Below, in pieces: positions 1 through 11,334 of a stretch of 64,000 nt of DNA. Numbering within the stretch: the first letter of the stretch is position 1; the number at the start of each line of letters is the position of its first letter. The translations under genes were made by a program, and so were the position numbers. The notes under the pieces were generated by a model that did not search any database, was not told the origin of the DNA, and saw nothing but the letters and a program-made list of their open reading frames with translations. Origin of the DNA: Limnanthes douglasii subsp. nivea (lineage: Eukaryota; Streptophyta; Magnoliopsida; Brassicales; Limnanthaceae); contig JAUPFV010000002.1 in assembly GCA_036936605.1 (NCBI GenBank), positions 200,407,273 to 200,471,272 of the forward strand, in the 5' to 3' direction.

Positions 1-182
1 ATAATCCTGAACTTCTCAACACCTTATCAATGCCATTTTATTGTGAAGATAAGAAGGATACGTAACCAGTTGTTGCAGATACAATTGAGAAGGTAATACC
101 AAAAACTATTGTTTACCAATCTCGCAGACATTGATTATGGAAGAAGCAAAGCGAAGAGGTTTCACAAACCCTAAAACACTAT

Positions 183-1211
183 GTGGCTGGACATGATGAG
201 GTGGAGAATATAGCGGAACAAAAAAAGGAGACAGAGGATGTCGATATCCTGCAAAATGCAGAATATGAAGATGCCAAGTCAGTTAAAGTAGCAGATAAAC
301 ATGCAACTAAGGATGTTAGTTTGCAATGTACTGAAATGGGACAATCAAAGTCTACTGTTTATATAGTAGGAAATGATGGTGGTATGATCGTGTTGGTTGA
401 TAGTAAACCTATTCTCCCTAAAGAATTGGAGGCAGACATAATCGAAGACGAACCAATAGAGGATCAGGTGAAGAATACAGGTACAACAAATGTAATACCG
501 ATTGAATTTACCGCAAACGCTACGTTACGGGAGGTAGTGGCTGAGAAGTCTGATAGTGCACCAACATCGGTAGTTCTAGATGGTTTGGCAAATGAGGAAG
601 TTGCTAATGTATTTAATGAGCCTGCTGGAAATGAGCCAGTTGAGGTGGAGGGAGATAATATAGCAGGTGGCATATTAGCAGCCCCAACGAATATGGGGGT
701 CGTACAAACTGAAAATCATGAACGTTGTTATCGATGATACGACTAGAGAGGAATGATTGGCAGTGGAACAGGGGCAGGAAGTAGGATGTAATAAAGGTCT
801 GAGAAAGGAGTCAGTTGTGTTAGGAGGCCATAGTATAGCAGGAACATTAGTTATGGACGGACATAAAAAGGCGAGAGATGTAATTTCTAGTGAACAAAGA
901 AACGATGAAGATAAATCTCCTCAATAAGAGGGGGAGAAAGAATAGAGTGTAGAGGATGGAGCACATGTGGAAACTAGAGGAAATGACTCTGCCGTGAACC
1001 AGACAGCATGTACAAAACATTTGGACGCAGTAGAGAAGGGTCAGGGGAAGAAACGTTTACCATAATGAAGGTTGAAGCCACTATAAACCCAACAAAAAAA
1101 ATCGAGGCCTCTTCTACTCAGCCAGATCAGGTAGCACCCGTAGTCGAAGAGCCAGAACCTGCAGTTGAGAAAGTGGTGGAAACGAGACTTGAAGATGTAA
1201 GTGGATTTTAA
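183..1211 (+). pseudogene. Acidic N-terminal remnant of the MULE-borne Ulp1-like gene
   Basis: An open stretch of 184 codons (183-737) continues in other frames, with several stops, to about 1211. The product is rich in Glu, Asp, Val and Asn, has no recognisable domain, and looks like a low-complexity linker. It lies on the same strand and upstream of the Ulp1-like protease domain at 2.4-3.8 kb. In Ulp1-carrying Mutator elements the protease domain usually sits at the C-terminal end of a long poorly conserved protein, so I infer that this is the N-terminal part of the same broken gene. Reading continues in a second frame between about 740 and 1060 before two stops, which implies at least one frameshift. 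The left end may lie outside the window. Function unknown; the link to the protease is inferred from position only. Confidence 0.4.
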
Positions 1212-2375
1212 AAGCCTTAAGATTCAATAATATTTAGTATTTTTTGTCGGTATGTTTTGATATTTACAAAGTCTTAGTATGGTATTAAAGATGTTGGAGT
1301 GTTGTTGTTTTAAAATGTTGTTTTGATATTGTAAGAAATGTTTTAGACTTACCATGGCTTCGATTGTTTTTGCATGAAGTGCTTGTGTAGGATACAAATA
1401 TGTCTAGAAAACTACTTATGTCTCATAAATAACAAGCAGTAGCATAAGGTATCTAGGAAACGAGGTTAAAAACATAACGCAACTCGCAATGTAAGCATGC
1501 TCATCGTATATACCATGAGTTAATTTATTCAACATAGAAGTAGTAATTCTTGCAAATAAATCACATGTATGTCATTTGTAGCAATCACATCCTTAATTAT
1601 CTTGTACTAGGAGAGTATCAACAACTTTTGTTATAATCTAGCAATGTAGAAGTGCATATAAGCCGCACTGTAACATTTCAACAATCTAGCAATCATATAT
1701 GCATGTAAATCACAATGTATTAGTATAGAAAGCTGGAAATCTAGCAATGTTAAATGCGAAAAAAGTTGCAATAAGAATTTTTTTTAAATGGATAGGTACT
1801 GCACGAAAGACCTGTAGCAGAAATGGAAGGCCAACATGGATCAAGTATAGCCAATAAAACGGCACAAGTAGTAGAACCAGAACCAAATTCTGAACAAGTA
1901 TCCCAAATAGTACCGGGCTATAAAGTAATTCAAAAGCCACAACAACCAGAAGAACATCAACCCTCAACGAAGGCTGAACTCCCAGCCTGAAAGAGCAGAA
2001 AGATAAAGCAGCCTCCTACGCAAAAAATTGTATGTCTGTTATCGGAACATCAACCCTCAACAGAGGTTTAGAGATATCGGAACAGCTACAACCAAGGGCC
2101 ATTAAGTATGAAACGTTGCAATAAGATAAAGCAGCGTCCTACGCAAAAATTGTATGTCTGTTATACAATTCTTAGGTGAAAATTTTATAGGATGCACGTA
2201 ATCCTTTTATAACAAATATGAAAAGGCTGAGGCAAATTCAAATGAAAAGTGACGTACTTTGGAATCTATATAGGAAGGCCTATTAAATCCAGATGTAAGT
2301 GGATGTTTATCTTACTATAAATGAAAAAAGTCATATTAGGGGATTAATATAGTAAATGTGGTAACTGGATTTTAA
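1212..2375. other. AT-rich MULE non-coding or intron region with short repeats
   Basis: No sustained reading frame. It contains TCTAGCAA-type motifs (1637, 1685, 1740) and two small partial duplications: GAACATCAACCCTCAAC recurs at 1952 and 2045, and a block around AGATAAAGCAGC recurs at 2001 and 2124. A pyrimidine-rich stretch ending in CAG near 2398 could be the splice acceptor of the following Ulp1 exon. Confidence 0.4.
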
Positions 2376-2397
2376 TCTTTCAGTTGTTTATCTTTCA

Positions 2398-3815
2398 GGT
2401 AGTAGCTGATGACTTTCAGAACTAGAACTTACTTACTCATACACAAGTTGGAGAACCACAGGTTCTTACAAAGATTGGATGAAGCGTACAACAACGACAC
2501 ACTTAATAGAAGTCAGTGAATACAACAAGGTGTTGCGAATAAATAGAGAAGAAGAAGCAGGAAGATCCAAAAGTATGTTATTTACCAATTTCAGAGTTCT
2601 CATACAGGCTTATCGTTAGTGTGAGTGAGATAATGGATCTACCGTATGAAGGCGAAATAAACTTCAAGGTAATATAAATTTATATAACAATATTATGGTT
2701 TACTTTTTCACATACGCCACATTGTTTGATTTAATCATTGTCATCTTCATGTTTTAAGAAACTAATTTCCAATTGATAAATTACCAATGCTTGGATATAT
2801 AAGATACTCCATGAAGCAAAATGGAGAGTACCTGTCAAAAGGTTTGTTGATAAGTTTACATGTATGTTCAGCGCGATTCAAATTTCTGGAATTGCAACTG
2901 TAAGTGCAATAACTATTATTTTCATTATTCATAAGACAATACTTCGTATAATCATACTAAAATTGCAAAAAAAACGCTGGATATTAAAGGAGATATGTCA
3001 CACATTATGGATGAATTTTTTGAGACAATGAGGCCGGACACGTGCATTGCACTGCTTCCTCTGTGCACCATTAACAAGGACGGAATCGACCACTAGACGT
3101 TATTGGTTATTGATATGGAGAATGGTACTGCTAATAGCTACAACTCATTGTTACAATAGAGTAAACATATTCCAACTAGGACGAGAAATACTACAGATGC
3201 TTTGGTAAGATTTTTTCTGCTAGCAATCCCTTTTATATTTTGACCCTCTCTCACAACCAGTTTTTATGAACAAATCGCGTTAGGATAGGGGGTATCTAAC
3301 ATTGTTTGAATTTATTATTAATGACTCACAATGTCTCTTTAAGTAATGTATCGTACATGCCATAAACATAATAAGAAGCAACGGCCCCAATATTGTGTTA
3401 TAATCCCAGCCTCATATCATGTGCTATAATCGCAAGCATATTTCCGCATAAAATGCAATGAATATCTGTTGGCCTACTGACATTGCTAATATTTGTTACC
3501 CTAAAACACAACCTTATAACATTAACTACAACCTTATATTGGTAATATCACTCTCATTCTTTAACAGTTTCCCTACTGCATGAAAAAAAAATACTTATTG
3601 TGAAGAGTGGATACAAAATCAAGACGATGAGAGATATCCTACAGCAAAAAGATAAGAGCCTCGACTACAGGATTTTTGTTTGCGAGTACGCGAAAGACAT
3701 CATCGAAAAATGATATGTACCTCTGAAATATAGAAATGATATGCATGCAAGAAGAAGAGTCGGAATCTTTAAGCATTTCCTCAATGATTCAAACACGAAC
3801 CGACGATGGTAGTTA
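2398..3815 (+). pseudogene. Ulp1/C48-type cysteine protease domain of a MULE, inactivated
   Basis: The + strand encodes pieces of a C48 (Ulp1, SUMO-protease fold) peptidase like those carried by Kaonashi-type Mutator elements. Visible parts are a segment ending near 2670; the His block at about 2979-3200, reading IDH, a stop, then TLLVIDMENG; and the Cys block at about 3590-3810, reading SLDYRIFVCEYAKDI. The triad of this family is His-Asp-Cys. The His codon is intact (3091-3093). The Trp that normally follows is a TAG stop (3094-3096). The usual Asp is Asn (AAC, 3142-3144). The nucleophile Cys of the expected DCGIFVC motif is Tyr (TAC, 3666-3668), followed by Arg instead of Gly. AT-rich gaps between the blocks look like introns. 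The protein can be neither full-length nor active. The role of Ulp1 domains in MULEs is not settled. Confidence 0.72.
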
Positions 3816-4589
3816 CATTCGATACGAACCATGCGTTTTTTGAATGATTGTATAAATATGTAATTCATTACATATTTGGAACCGTGTGTAAGTATTTTGT
3901 TAAGATTATAAAATGGGTTGAGTTTATTTGTGTATATATCTAAAGATGTAAGAATGGGTATTAAATTACTCATGTTGGTTGGTAATATTGGAGGAATCAA
4001 AACATGAGTATAAATCGTAACGTTTGTTTAGTATTTAATACTAATCTAGCAACGTGTAAAAGTGCTATTTTGTTAATATCTAGCAATGTCAGTCTGGGTT
4101 ATAAATTATTAAGTTGGTGCACTAATCTAGCATGAGCCAAAACACTTTAAATCGTAACAACTTTAATATTTTACAACAATCAAGCATAATTATAAAATTA
4201 AAAGGAAGCCATATCTAGCAAGGACGTGTAATGTTGTAAATTACAATATGCGATTCATTTAAAACTTGTTATTATAGGCATAAATCACATATACAAAGAC
4301 ATTGACTATTAATGCATTAGAGAATGGGTTATTGACTAAAGCACTCATCAAATAATGCTGATATGAATGCTACCTATCTTCATCAGTATTTAAACAAAGA
4401 TTTGTTATCTTATTGGTTAATTTAATACTTGACAAGACAAAGGTAGATATTGAATCATTACAAAGCATTAACTAGACGTGTAGAATTAATTACATTTTGT
4501 TAGATTAGACGTAGGATTGAGAATGACCTCTGAATATAAATGGCAGATGATATTTTAGGCTATTTACTCTTAAACACAAAACAGTTTGA
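3816..4589. other. AT-rich MULE spacer
   Basis: No gene is visible. It holds TCTAGCAA copies at 4045, 4079 and 4214 and variants near 4125. Confidence 0.5.
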
Positions 4590-5011
4590 AAAAACTTTAA
4601 GTATTCTAAAGAAATGGCCCCTTTGTCACCAGAAGCTCTCCGATATTCATCCTCTGAAGGTTGGTTCTCTAACCACTCCAAGAACTGTTCTCCTTCTAAC
4701 GGACCACCACGTCGGAGTACTCATCCGACGAGTCAAAAAACAGTTTCGTCTTATCCTTTGAGTTCAACGACGAGTATGATACCAGCGACTCATGGTCTTT
4801 TGACGGATACGACTAAGACCCAAACGAACTGCCCAAATTTAAGTGTAGGAGGGATAGTTGGGACGACAAGGATTACGATGAACATGTGGAACCAGATGAT
4901 GAAGAAGATGATAAAGCCGACGATGAGAAGGAAACAGACGAAGATGAAAACGAGTAAGAGGAGGAAGAAGAAGATGAAGATGAAGATGATGAAGAAGAGG
5001 ATGATGATTGA
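4590..5011 (+). pseudogene. Acidic (Asp/Glu-rich) C-terminal coding remnant
   Basis: In the frame ending at the TGA at 5009-5011 the + strand encodes a strongly acidic tail. It begins with Ser/Asp/Phe-rich sequence (SSDESKNSF, FNDEYDTSDSWSFDGYD) and ends in a run of Asp and Glu from about 4875, with two in-frame stops. It lies between the Ulp1 remnant and the oppositely oriented transposase. It may be the acidic C terminus of a third MULE gene or of the Ulp1 gene product. I do not recognise a family. The Ser-rich and Leu/His-rich frames on the other strand are only the complement of the GAA/GAT-rich DNA. Confidence 0.35.
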
Positions 5012-5929
5012 TGTTCTGGTAGTTCAAGTAGTATTTTTTTTATTGAAGTAAAGTGTACCAACCCTTAGAAATGGTTTATTTTTTGGGAGGGTTGAGTTAT
5101 CTAGGCATTTGTAAAGCCGTGCATGCAGTTTTAATACATTTTGAACTCATGTTGTTAGTCGTTATTTAATTGTATATTTGTTGGTTATTTCAATTAGGAA
5201 CATATTACAATAACACTAACCTTCCAATAGGATTTGAAGACCCTAACGTATTTGGTAGCAGTGTACCATTTTTTATTGAATCTGGTTGTAGCAATGGCAA
5301 AGAAGATAACTGCAATGTCGATGAATGATGTGTAAATTAAGTAATCAATCGCGAGATGTTTTTAAATCGTATCTAGCAAAATGGTTATACATGCATGTCA
5401 TGGATTTAACAGGGACTAGTAGAAATTTCAAAATTGTATGTATCTCGCAAATGCGAGAATGGTTTTTTAGACAAAGCGCAATCGCAATATAATAAACACG
5501 TAATGGGGTATCTAACAACGTCCAACTAGTCATATAAATTGTGCATAGTCTATTTCCAAAAATGCAACCTCTCCACCCACAATCTTGTATTGTTTCTGCA
5601 ACTCAAAAATCTGTAGACATGATACAAAAAAACTTACAAAACCATAAAAATAGAATAAACTTAGCGTAAGATGGTATAAACATAGGGGGCATGTGAGGAA
5701 TGACGTATCTAGCAAAGTAAAATTCTTGTTCTTTAAACATAAGAGGAATTACAAAACAAATTGTTTGGTTAATTAAAACATAGCTAGCAAAGTTTATATC
5801 TACCAAAGTGGTAAACTAACAAATTATCCTATCTAGCAAACTCCATATCTAGCAATGTGTCCAGTATAATAACAATTGAATCACAAGATAAGAATCACTT
5901 ATCTAGGTATATTAAAAAACCCCAAAGAC
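5012..5929. other. AT-rich MULE spacer with TCTAGCAA motifs
   Basis: No gene is visible. It separates the + strand acidic remnant from the 3' end of the - strand transposase. Motif copies lie at 5372, 5708, 5832 and 5848, with variants at about 5430, 5510 and 5780. Confidence 0.5.
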
Positions 5930-7050
5930 CAAAATGCACAACTAATAGAAATTCAGAATGAAGCATTGCAAGACCTCTAGTTGTGTCCTGATTTTAAACA
6001 GCGGCCACACCGCAAACGGCTGGTGGTTTACTTCTTCTATAGATGGAATATGTTTTTTTTTTCGGCCGTCCCGATCATTTTTTCATGTTGGGTGGCTGAA
6101 CTTCAGACTCCAAAGAATCATTAAAGTTTGAAACTTCACCAAAATCTATTATAGCCGGTATGCTAAAATAATAACTGGACCTGTAATTTGCAGTAGTGAA
6201 AAATGGTTATATTAAAGTCATAGGATCTTCACTTACCGATGCTATCTCCGGTAATGCGTGTGGGCATGGGAAATATTCTTGCTGCAAAGCACCATAAGTG
6301 CATTTGAAATCAAGCATGTTAAGTACCATAATAGGGTCTGATAACCTCAAACAAAATTGCGGAAGACTTATGTACTACCCATGTTTGACCATATTCTACA
6401 TTCTTCTTAAACTTCCTTTCAAACTCGGGGCATAAATTAGTGTTCCAGTTGAGAATCTCCAATAAACGTCTTAAAAACTGAGTCATAAGCAAGATTCGAA
6501 TCTTGTCCAACAATTCCATTATAGGTAGATTGCATAGTTTTTTATCTGCGCGTTAAATGATTCAACCGCAGTTAATGCCATTACCCCATACCGTTTCCAT
6601 TTGATGAATGCCTGAGCATATTTTCCCGAAGGCAAATTCTGAAGAAATATTTTGATTTTAACATCGCCTTGACGTAAAAATTGTGAAATTATTTCATTAA
6701 ACAAAGGTCTACCGTGGGAGCATAAGAACAACGGTTAAACATCTATAACATATTCTTTTTGTACTCTCGATTTGTGTGTTCAAGAGCTTTATGAAAATTT
6801 TGAATTAAATGGAAAATACAGTAAGAATGATAGCTATTATGATAGACAACAGAGACACCGTGAATAATATCAGAATGGCGATCCAAAATAAATGTTATTT
6901 GGTGGCCTAGCATATGAGGTTTTAGACTTAACATAAATAATAGCCAGTTGTCTGAGTCTTCACTACCGACAATATCGAAAGCAACAGTAAATAAACCTGA
7001 AGTAATAATGGTAGTTTAGTTTGTTGACAGGGTTCGAAGAAGTTTGGTTA

Positions 7051-7606
7051 TTAACACTGCAATCGCAAGCTTGTTATTATGTAAAACGCATCGACTAAAA
7101 CATAGTAATCGCATGGTGTTAAAGTGATAGAACGATCCCTATCTAGCAAAGACAATAAAACCTACCTAGCATGATTGTTAGAAACACCTAAACCGCAATA
7201 TAAATTGAAGTACACCATTAGACCCTCTACTGGTATCTAGCATAACATATATAATAACACATATCTAACAATGTGTGCTAGCATATAGTAAAATCTGAAT
7301 TCGGAATACACATATCTAGCAAGATGTAGAAACATTGCAATCTCAAGCTTATTATAATGTAAAATGCATCGACTAAAACACAGTAAATTGTATGGTGTTG
7401 AAATGATAGTAATGCCCTTATGTCGAAAAGACAATAAAACTTATCTAGCACGATTAATATAAACACATAAATCTCATTTTAAGTTGAAGTACACCATTAG
7501 ACCCTTTACTGGTATCTAGCATGGCATATATAATAACACATATCTAGTAGTTTGTGCTACCATATAGTAAAATGCAAATTTGGAATACACATATGTAGAA
7601 AAATGT
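7051..7606. repeat. Tandem duplication, 2 x about 278 bp, in a transposase intron
   Basis: The block from about 7051 to 7328 is repeated at about 7329-7606. Shared landmarks 278 bp apart include AATC(G/T)CAAGCTT, GCATCGACTAAAACA, GAAGTACACCATTAGACCCT and GCATATATAATAACACATATCTA. The two copies differ at many positions, so the duplication is old. It sits exactly where the transposase reading is interrupted inside the DDE domain, so it probably enlarged an intron. Each copy carries several TCTAGCAA-type motifs. Confidence 0.8.
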
Positions 7607-8481
7607 ATAAACCACCATGTTTTGCCACCACTGAAAGCAACACACCACCATACTTCCCGATTAAATGGGTTACCGTCTCCGTGCAACAAAGGTCGGCATG
7701 AATGAAAACCTTGAAGGCACGCTCCGAATGCTATAAAACAGCATCAGAAAACGTTACCAGCAGTTAATTCTAAGTGGAAGTCTGTTGTAATATCACGATT
7801 CTATAATCGTTTGAAGTATCCTTTTAGAAAACGAAAAGAAGTATTACTATCTGTGAATACTCTCCTACTCGCTTTCTCGAAAGTATTCCACGAGAGACTG
7901 TAAGAGATATCTAAACCGTAGTCTTGTTTTATAGAGGACTGTATACTTTTCGTTGTCGCCGAATGGCAGGTCCTAATTGAATAATGAATTTCATCCGCAC
8001 TCAAATCAGATGTTAAATACCCACTTTTTGTGAAGATGAGACTACATGTATGTGTGTCAATAGACCGTTTTATCGTCATTAAACCGGTGCTGGAATCAAT
8101 TGATGCATAAAGCATTTATTTACAGTCGTCTGAATCTTTATTGAAACAATAAGCAGTGATATTTCTAAATGTGTTATGCATGCACTTAAAGGCAAAACAT
8201 TCTCTAATTCATATCGACACAAGGATAACCTTAGACTTGCATCACCTTCAGAAAACGACTGACCAACACCGACAATATCTTTAGCACATTCAGTTGTAGC
8301 AAGATTCCTTTTTTCGCTGTTGACTTAAGCAAACAATTACTACTTTCCCAACTAGTTAGTTGGTTATGAGACATTTTTAGAAAACTGTGGCTAGGTTGTT
8401 AACGCTTTTAAGATGCTCCACATCAAGATATACTTTTGAACCCATAAAATATGTATCGTTATTAAACAATCAATTCTTGTG

Positions 8482-8486
8482 AGCAC
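8482..8486. repeat. Left target-site duplication (AGCAC) of element A
   Basis: AGCAC immediately precedes the TG start of the left LTR and is repeated immediately after the CA end of the right LTR at 18933-18937. Five base pairs is the usual duplication size for Ty3-type integrases. Confidence 0.92.
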
Positions 8487-8872
8487 TGATGAGTCCAAAT
8501 TCTGCTTGCTCCCCGGACAGGGACAGATCGGACCTAGCCCTCCGGACCGGACAGAACACTTCGAACACTTAGCTAATGGGACTGTTCGAACTATGACAAA
8601 AGTACTAAAAAACCTAAACACTTCTCGACTAAGCTACTTGCTCTCCTACTTAGAGCTCATGGGTCTTTAAACATGACCCGAAAGCCCATAAGGCCCAAGT
8701 GTAAGGGTATAAATACCCAACCACCTGCATTAAATATGGGTAATGAAAATTAACGGCAACCAGCCAGCTTAATTCTCGCTCTACTCTCTACTCTAAACAT
8801 AAAACACCCACATACTTCTTTAAAACATCAACTAATTACAAGCCTACCCTCAGGCGATAATTATCCTCACCA
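8487..8872 (+). repeat. 5' LTR of element A
   Basis: 386 bp, starting TGATGAGTCC and ending ATCCTCACCA. It matches 18526-18932 along its whole length. It carries a TATA box at 8708 and several CCGGAC motifs near its start. Compared with the right LTR it lacks about 20 bp near 8672, between two copies of TTAAAC, which suggests a short-repeat deletion here. Confidence 0.93.
8708..8715 (+). promoter_or_regulatory. TATA box of the element A LTR
   Basis: TATAAATA lies about 165 bp before the LTR end, at the usual position for an RNA polymerase II LTR promoter. It is conserved in the right LTR and, in reverse orientation, in the solo LTR at 23.6 kb. Confidence 0.65.
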
Positions 8873-8874
8873 AA

Positions 8875-8892
8875 TTGGCGACCACAGTGGGA
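8875..8892 (+). other. Primer-binding site of element A
   Basis: TTGGCGACCACAGTGGGA begins two bases after the LTR end, where the tRNA primer site lies. The TGGCGACC start suggests the 3' end of a tRNA, possibly tRNA-Arg as in Ogre/Tat elements, but the match past the first eight bases is not checked. Confidence 0.6.
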
Positions 8893-8931
8893 GAATCAAG
8901 CATTCAAAACCAGCAAAGAAAGTCTGTCCGA

Positions 8932-10680
8932 ATGAATCCGGACGATCCAGAAGTACCACCAGCTCTGCTCGAAGTGGTGGGTGAGAACGATGAGTACACT
9001 ATCGAAGAGCATGATAGGCTAAAGGGTGAAATAGAAGCTCTAAGGGCAGAAAAGGCTAAGATGGGCTTGAAAGAAAAATCCAAAGCATCAGTTGCTCATC
9101 ACACCGATAACCCCAGGGAGCATGAGCCTTCAAAGACTCATGTGAGTACCAAAAAGACTCATGCCAGCTCCAAGAAGTCTCACCGGTCTAAGCCAGTGGA
9201 GAGTTCTGACTCAAGCTCAGAATCTTCTGACAGCTCTTCGGATGATGAGGGAGTTGAAGAATCCTTATCCTCTAGGAGCGATGAGGGTCGAACTAAAAAG
9301 AAGCAAAAACAGACCAAGAAATATTCAAGAAAAAGGGATAGACATGGAAAGATGAAGAGGAATATTGGTAAAGGATCATCTCATAGCCGGAGGCATGTGG
9401 ACCAGATGCTGATGGATCCTTTCGCTTTTCACGATGAACCAGGTATCTTTGCAACTCCCAATGAGGATACTGTGTTCAGTCGTGGTAGAAATTGGAGGCA
9501 ATCTCCATTGTCTTCCAAAATTCTGTCCGGAAACCTCCCTAAGAGGTTTGACAGTACTAAAATGGAAAAGTACGATGACAGTACTGATCCGGACAACCAT
9601 TTCGAACAGTTTAAAAACTTCATGATGAACTTTGACGACGATGATAAGTTGCTTTGCAGAGCTTTCTCCCAATCATTTACGGGGAGTGCTCTAAAATGGT
9701 ACAACAGCCTGCCTCAGGGTTGTATTAAGAATTTCGATACTTTTTGGGTGGCCTTTCGAAGGCAGTTCGTAGGGAGTAAAGAGCTAAAGGGAAATGGAGA
9801 TACAATAATCCATTGTGCCCAGGAACCAAATGAGTCCTTAAAAGAATATATAAGTCGTTTTGTGAATACCAAGAACGGGTTGGCTGATTGCTTCGAATAG
9901 GTAGCAATAGCATCCCTAAGACAGGGCTTGAACCCTGGCAATTTGGCTGATTCAGTGACCAGAAAGAAGGCCATGACATGGGGAGGGTTGCTGAATCAGG
10001 TTGGAAAATTGATCAATGTCGATGAAACGAAGAAAACAAGGATGCACAGGCAGGTGAGGTCTACCCCGGTGACACCGAATCCCAATCAGAATCAGTCCGG
10101 AAACAAGGCAAAGGAGACCGGACAGGGGCATGGTAGGGCCAAAGCTCAGTCTCAGCCAGCTGCTCCTGCTCAGAGTCAGCAATCCAGAAACAAGAGAGGG
10201 CCATGGGTCCAACCGGAGTGGTTCGCAGAATTAAAAGAAAGTGTGGCCACCATTTATGATAAAACAAAGGAAGAGGTACAATATAGAAGGCCATCCACAC
10301 TGCAATCTCCTAGGGAGCATCGCAATAACTCTTTCTGTCAGTATCACAATGATACTGGCCATACCACTGATGATTGTATAGATTTGAAGCAAAAGGTTCA
10401 GAACTTGATCGAAAGAGGAAAACTGGGGGCCTATGTCAAAAGAAGAGGAGGTAACAAGCCTGACAATACTCACCGGGTTGGTCCAAGTAATGCTGCTCCG
10501 GATGGAGCCATGGTTATAATTGAAAGGTTTGATGTGGAATCTGAGTACTTGGATCCTGATCCAACTCGAAACAGGGTGGGTGCAATTGAGGAATGTTCTA
10601 GGACGGTCTCCGGACTCATTAAATTTTTTGAGTCACTTACAATTTTCGGAGGGGATACTATGACAGCTCCTACTGCTTCT
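8932..10680 (+). pseudogene. gag: gag region of element A
   Basis: The structural protein that packages element RNA into virus-like particles. I take the first ATG of the frame (8932). The N-terminal part is charged and Ser-rich. The retrotransposon gag domain lies at about 9560-9890 (NHFEQFKNFMMNF, LKWYNSLPQG, FWVAFRRQFV). It continues past a stop into LRQGLNPGNLADSVT. A zinc-knuckle-like CQYHNDTGHTTDDC (C-x2-H-x4-H-x4-C) lies at about 10337-10377. A single TAG at 9898-9900 interrupts the frame just after NGLADCFE; the frame stays the same on both sides. The whole gag-pol is one continuous frame from here to 14562, as usual for the lineage, with proteins released by the protease. Confidence 0.88.
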
Positions 10681-11334
10681 TCGAGGAAGAGGCACGTTCA
10701 TACTTTAGCCACTCAGCTAGAAGGAGGCATGACTTCCTATCAGTCTCCGAATCCATTCCCCTTCATTTTTTTTGATGAAGATGATTTAAGAGATATAGTT
10801 GGCCCTCATGAGGATGCTATTGTCATAGGAGCATCTATTGGGGGCAATGACATAAGACGAATTCTGGTGGATACTGGAAGCTCAGCCAATATCCTTTTCT
10901 TAACTACGTACAAGAGAATGAAAAATCCAGCTGTAATTCAGAGTTCGGACAGATCAATTGTGGGCTTTACTGGCAGCTCAGCAGATGTGATCGGAGAGTT
11001 CGAAGAGGAAGTTCTATTGGGCAAAGGCCCTTTCAAGAAAATGGTCAGAATACTTTTTATCGTGGTGGATTGTCCCACTTGCTATAATGCCATTCTAGGG
11101 AGGTCTTGGCTCTCTAGGATGCATGCAGTGGCTTCGACAGTCCACCAGTGCTTGAAATATGCTGTTCAGGGACAAGTGGGAGTTGTCCGGAGCAGTCAAA
11201 AAGTTGCAAGGGAATGTTATGCCACAGCTCTGGCTCCCCGGACACTGGGGGCAGTTCGCATCAATGAGCAATAGCAATTTGAGGGGCTTTCTAGGGGTGA
11301 GGGTGAAATCGATGACCCCAGAGATACCCCTGGA
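10681..11334 (+). pseudogene. Aspartic protease region of element A
   Basis: The retropepsin-type protease that would cut the gag-pol polyprotein. The catalytic motif LVDTGSSANILF is intact, with the Asp codon at 10870-10872. Later come VRILFIVVDCP and the AILGRSWLSRMHAV flap/helix region typical of plant Ty3 proteases, then STVHQCLKY. It is continuous with gag upstream. A TAG at 11272-11274, inside an Asn-Glu-Gln-rich linker, separates it from reverse transcriptase in the same frame. Closely similar protease sequence is seen in element C on the - strand near 28.6 kb. Confidence 0.88.

Larger units (their letters stand above)
1637..7322 (+). repeat. Dispersed TCTAGCAA direct repeats in MULE non-coding DNA
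   Basis: The octamer TCTAGCAA, usually as ATATCTAGCAATG or ATCTAGCAAAG, occurs at 1637, 1685, 1740, 4045, 4079, 4214, 5372, 5708, 5832, 5848, 7142 and 7315, and again at 19193 and 19340 beyond element A. Many one-base variants (ATCTAACAA, ATCTCGCAA, ATCTAGCAT, TAGCTAGCAA) lie between them. Every exact copy is on the + strand. They are often accompanied by an AATCGCAAT-like motif. They avoid the coding blocks and are absent from element A, so they belong to the older MULE. Confidence 0.7.
5930..8486 (-). pseudogene. Mutator-like (MULE) transposase, main part, decayed
   Basis: Read on the - strand, the order matches a plant MULE transposase. There is an N-terminal MuDR-type domain (VGQSFSEGDASLRL near 8270-8230, then LYASID and DTHTC near 8110-8040) and the start of the DDE domain (RPLLHGDGNPF near 7700, with the first catalytic Asp). 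After an intron-like gap at 7020-7615 come LFTVAFDIVGSEDSDNW (near 7000), FILDRHSDI with the second Asp (near 6880) and HSYCIFHLIQNF. Then follow ALTAVESFNAQIKNYA and IMELLDKIR (near 6550), and a SWIM-like zinc finger (PCPHAL near 6260). Last comes a tail with SGRPKKKH (near 6080). Stops and frameshifts break it several times. The 5' end is cut by element A at 8486 and resumes at 18938. Such enzymes excise and insert DNA using terminal inverted repeats; this copy cannot. Confidence 0.82.

Noticed and set aside
4839..5061. Ser-rich and His/Leu-rich frames on the - strand
   Set aside because: They are the complement of the acidic GAA/GAT-rich coding DNA on +; no independent gene signal.
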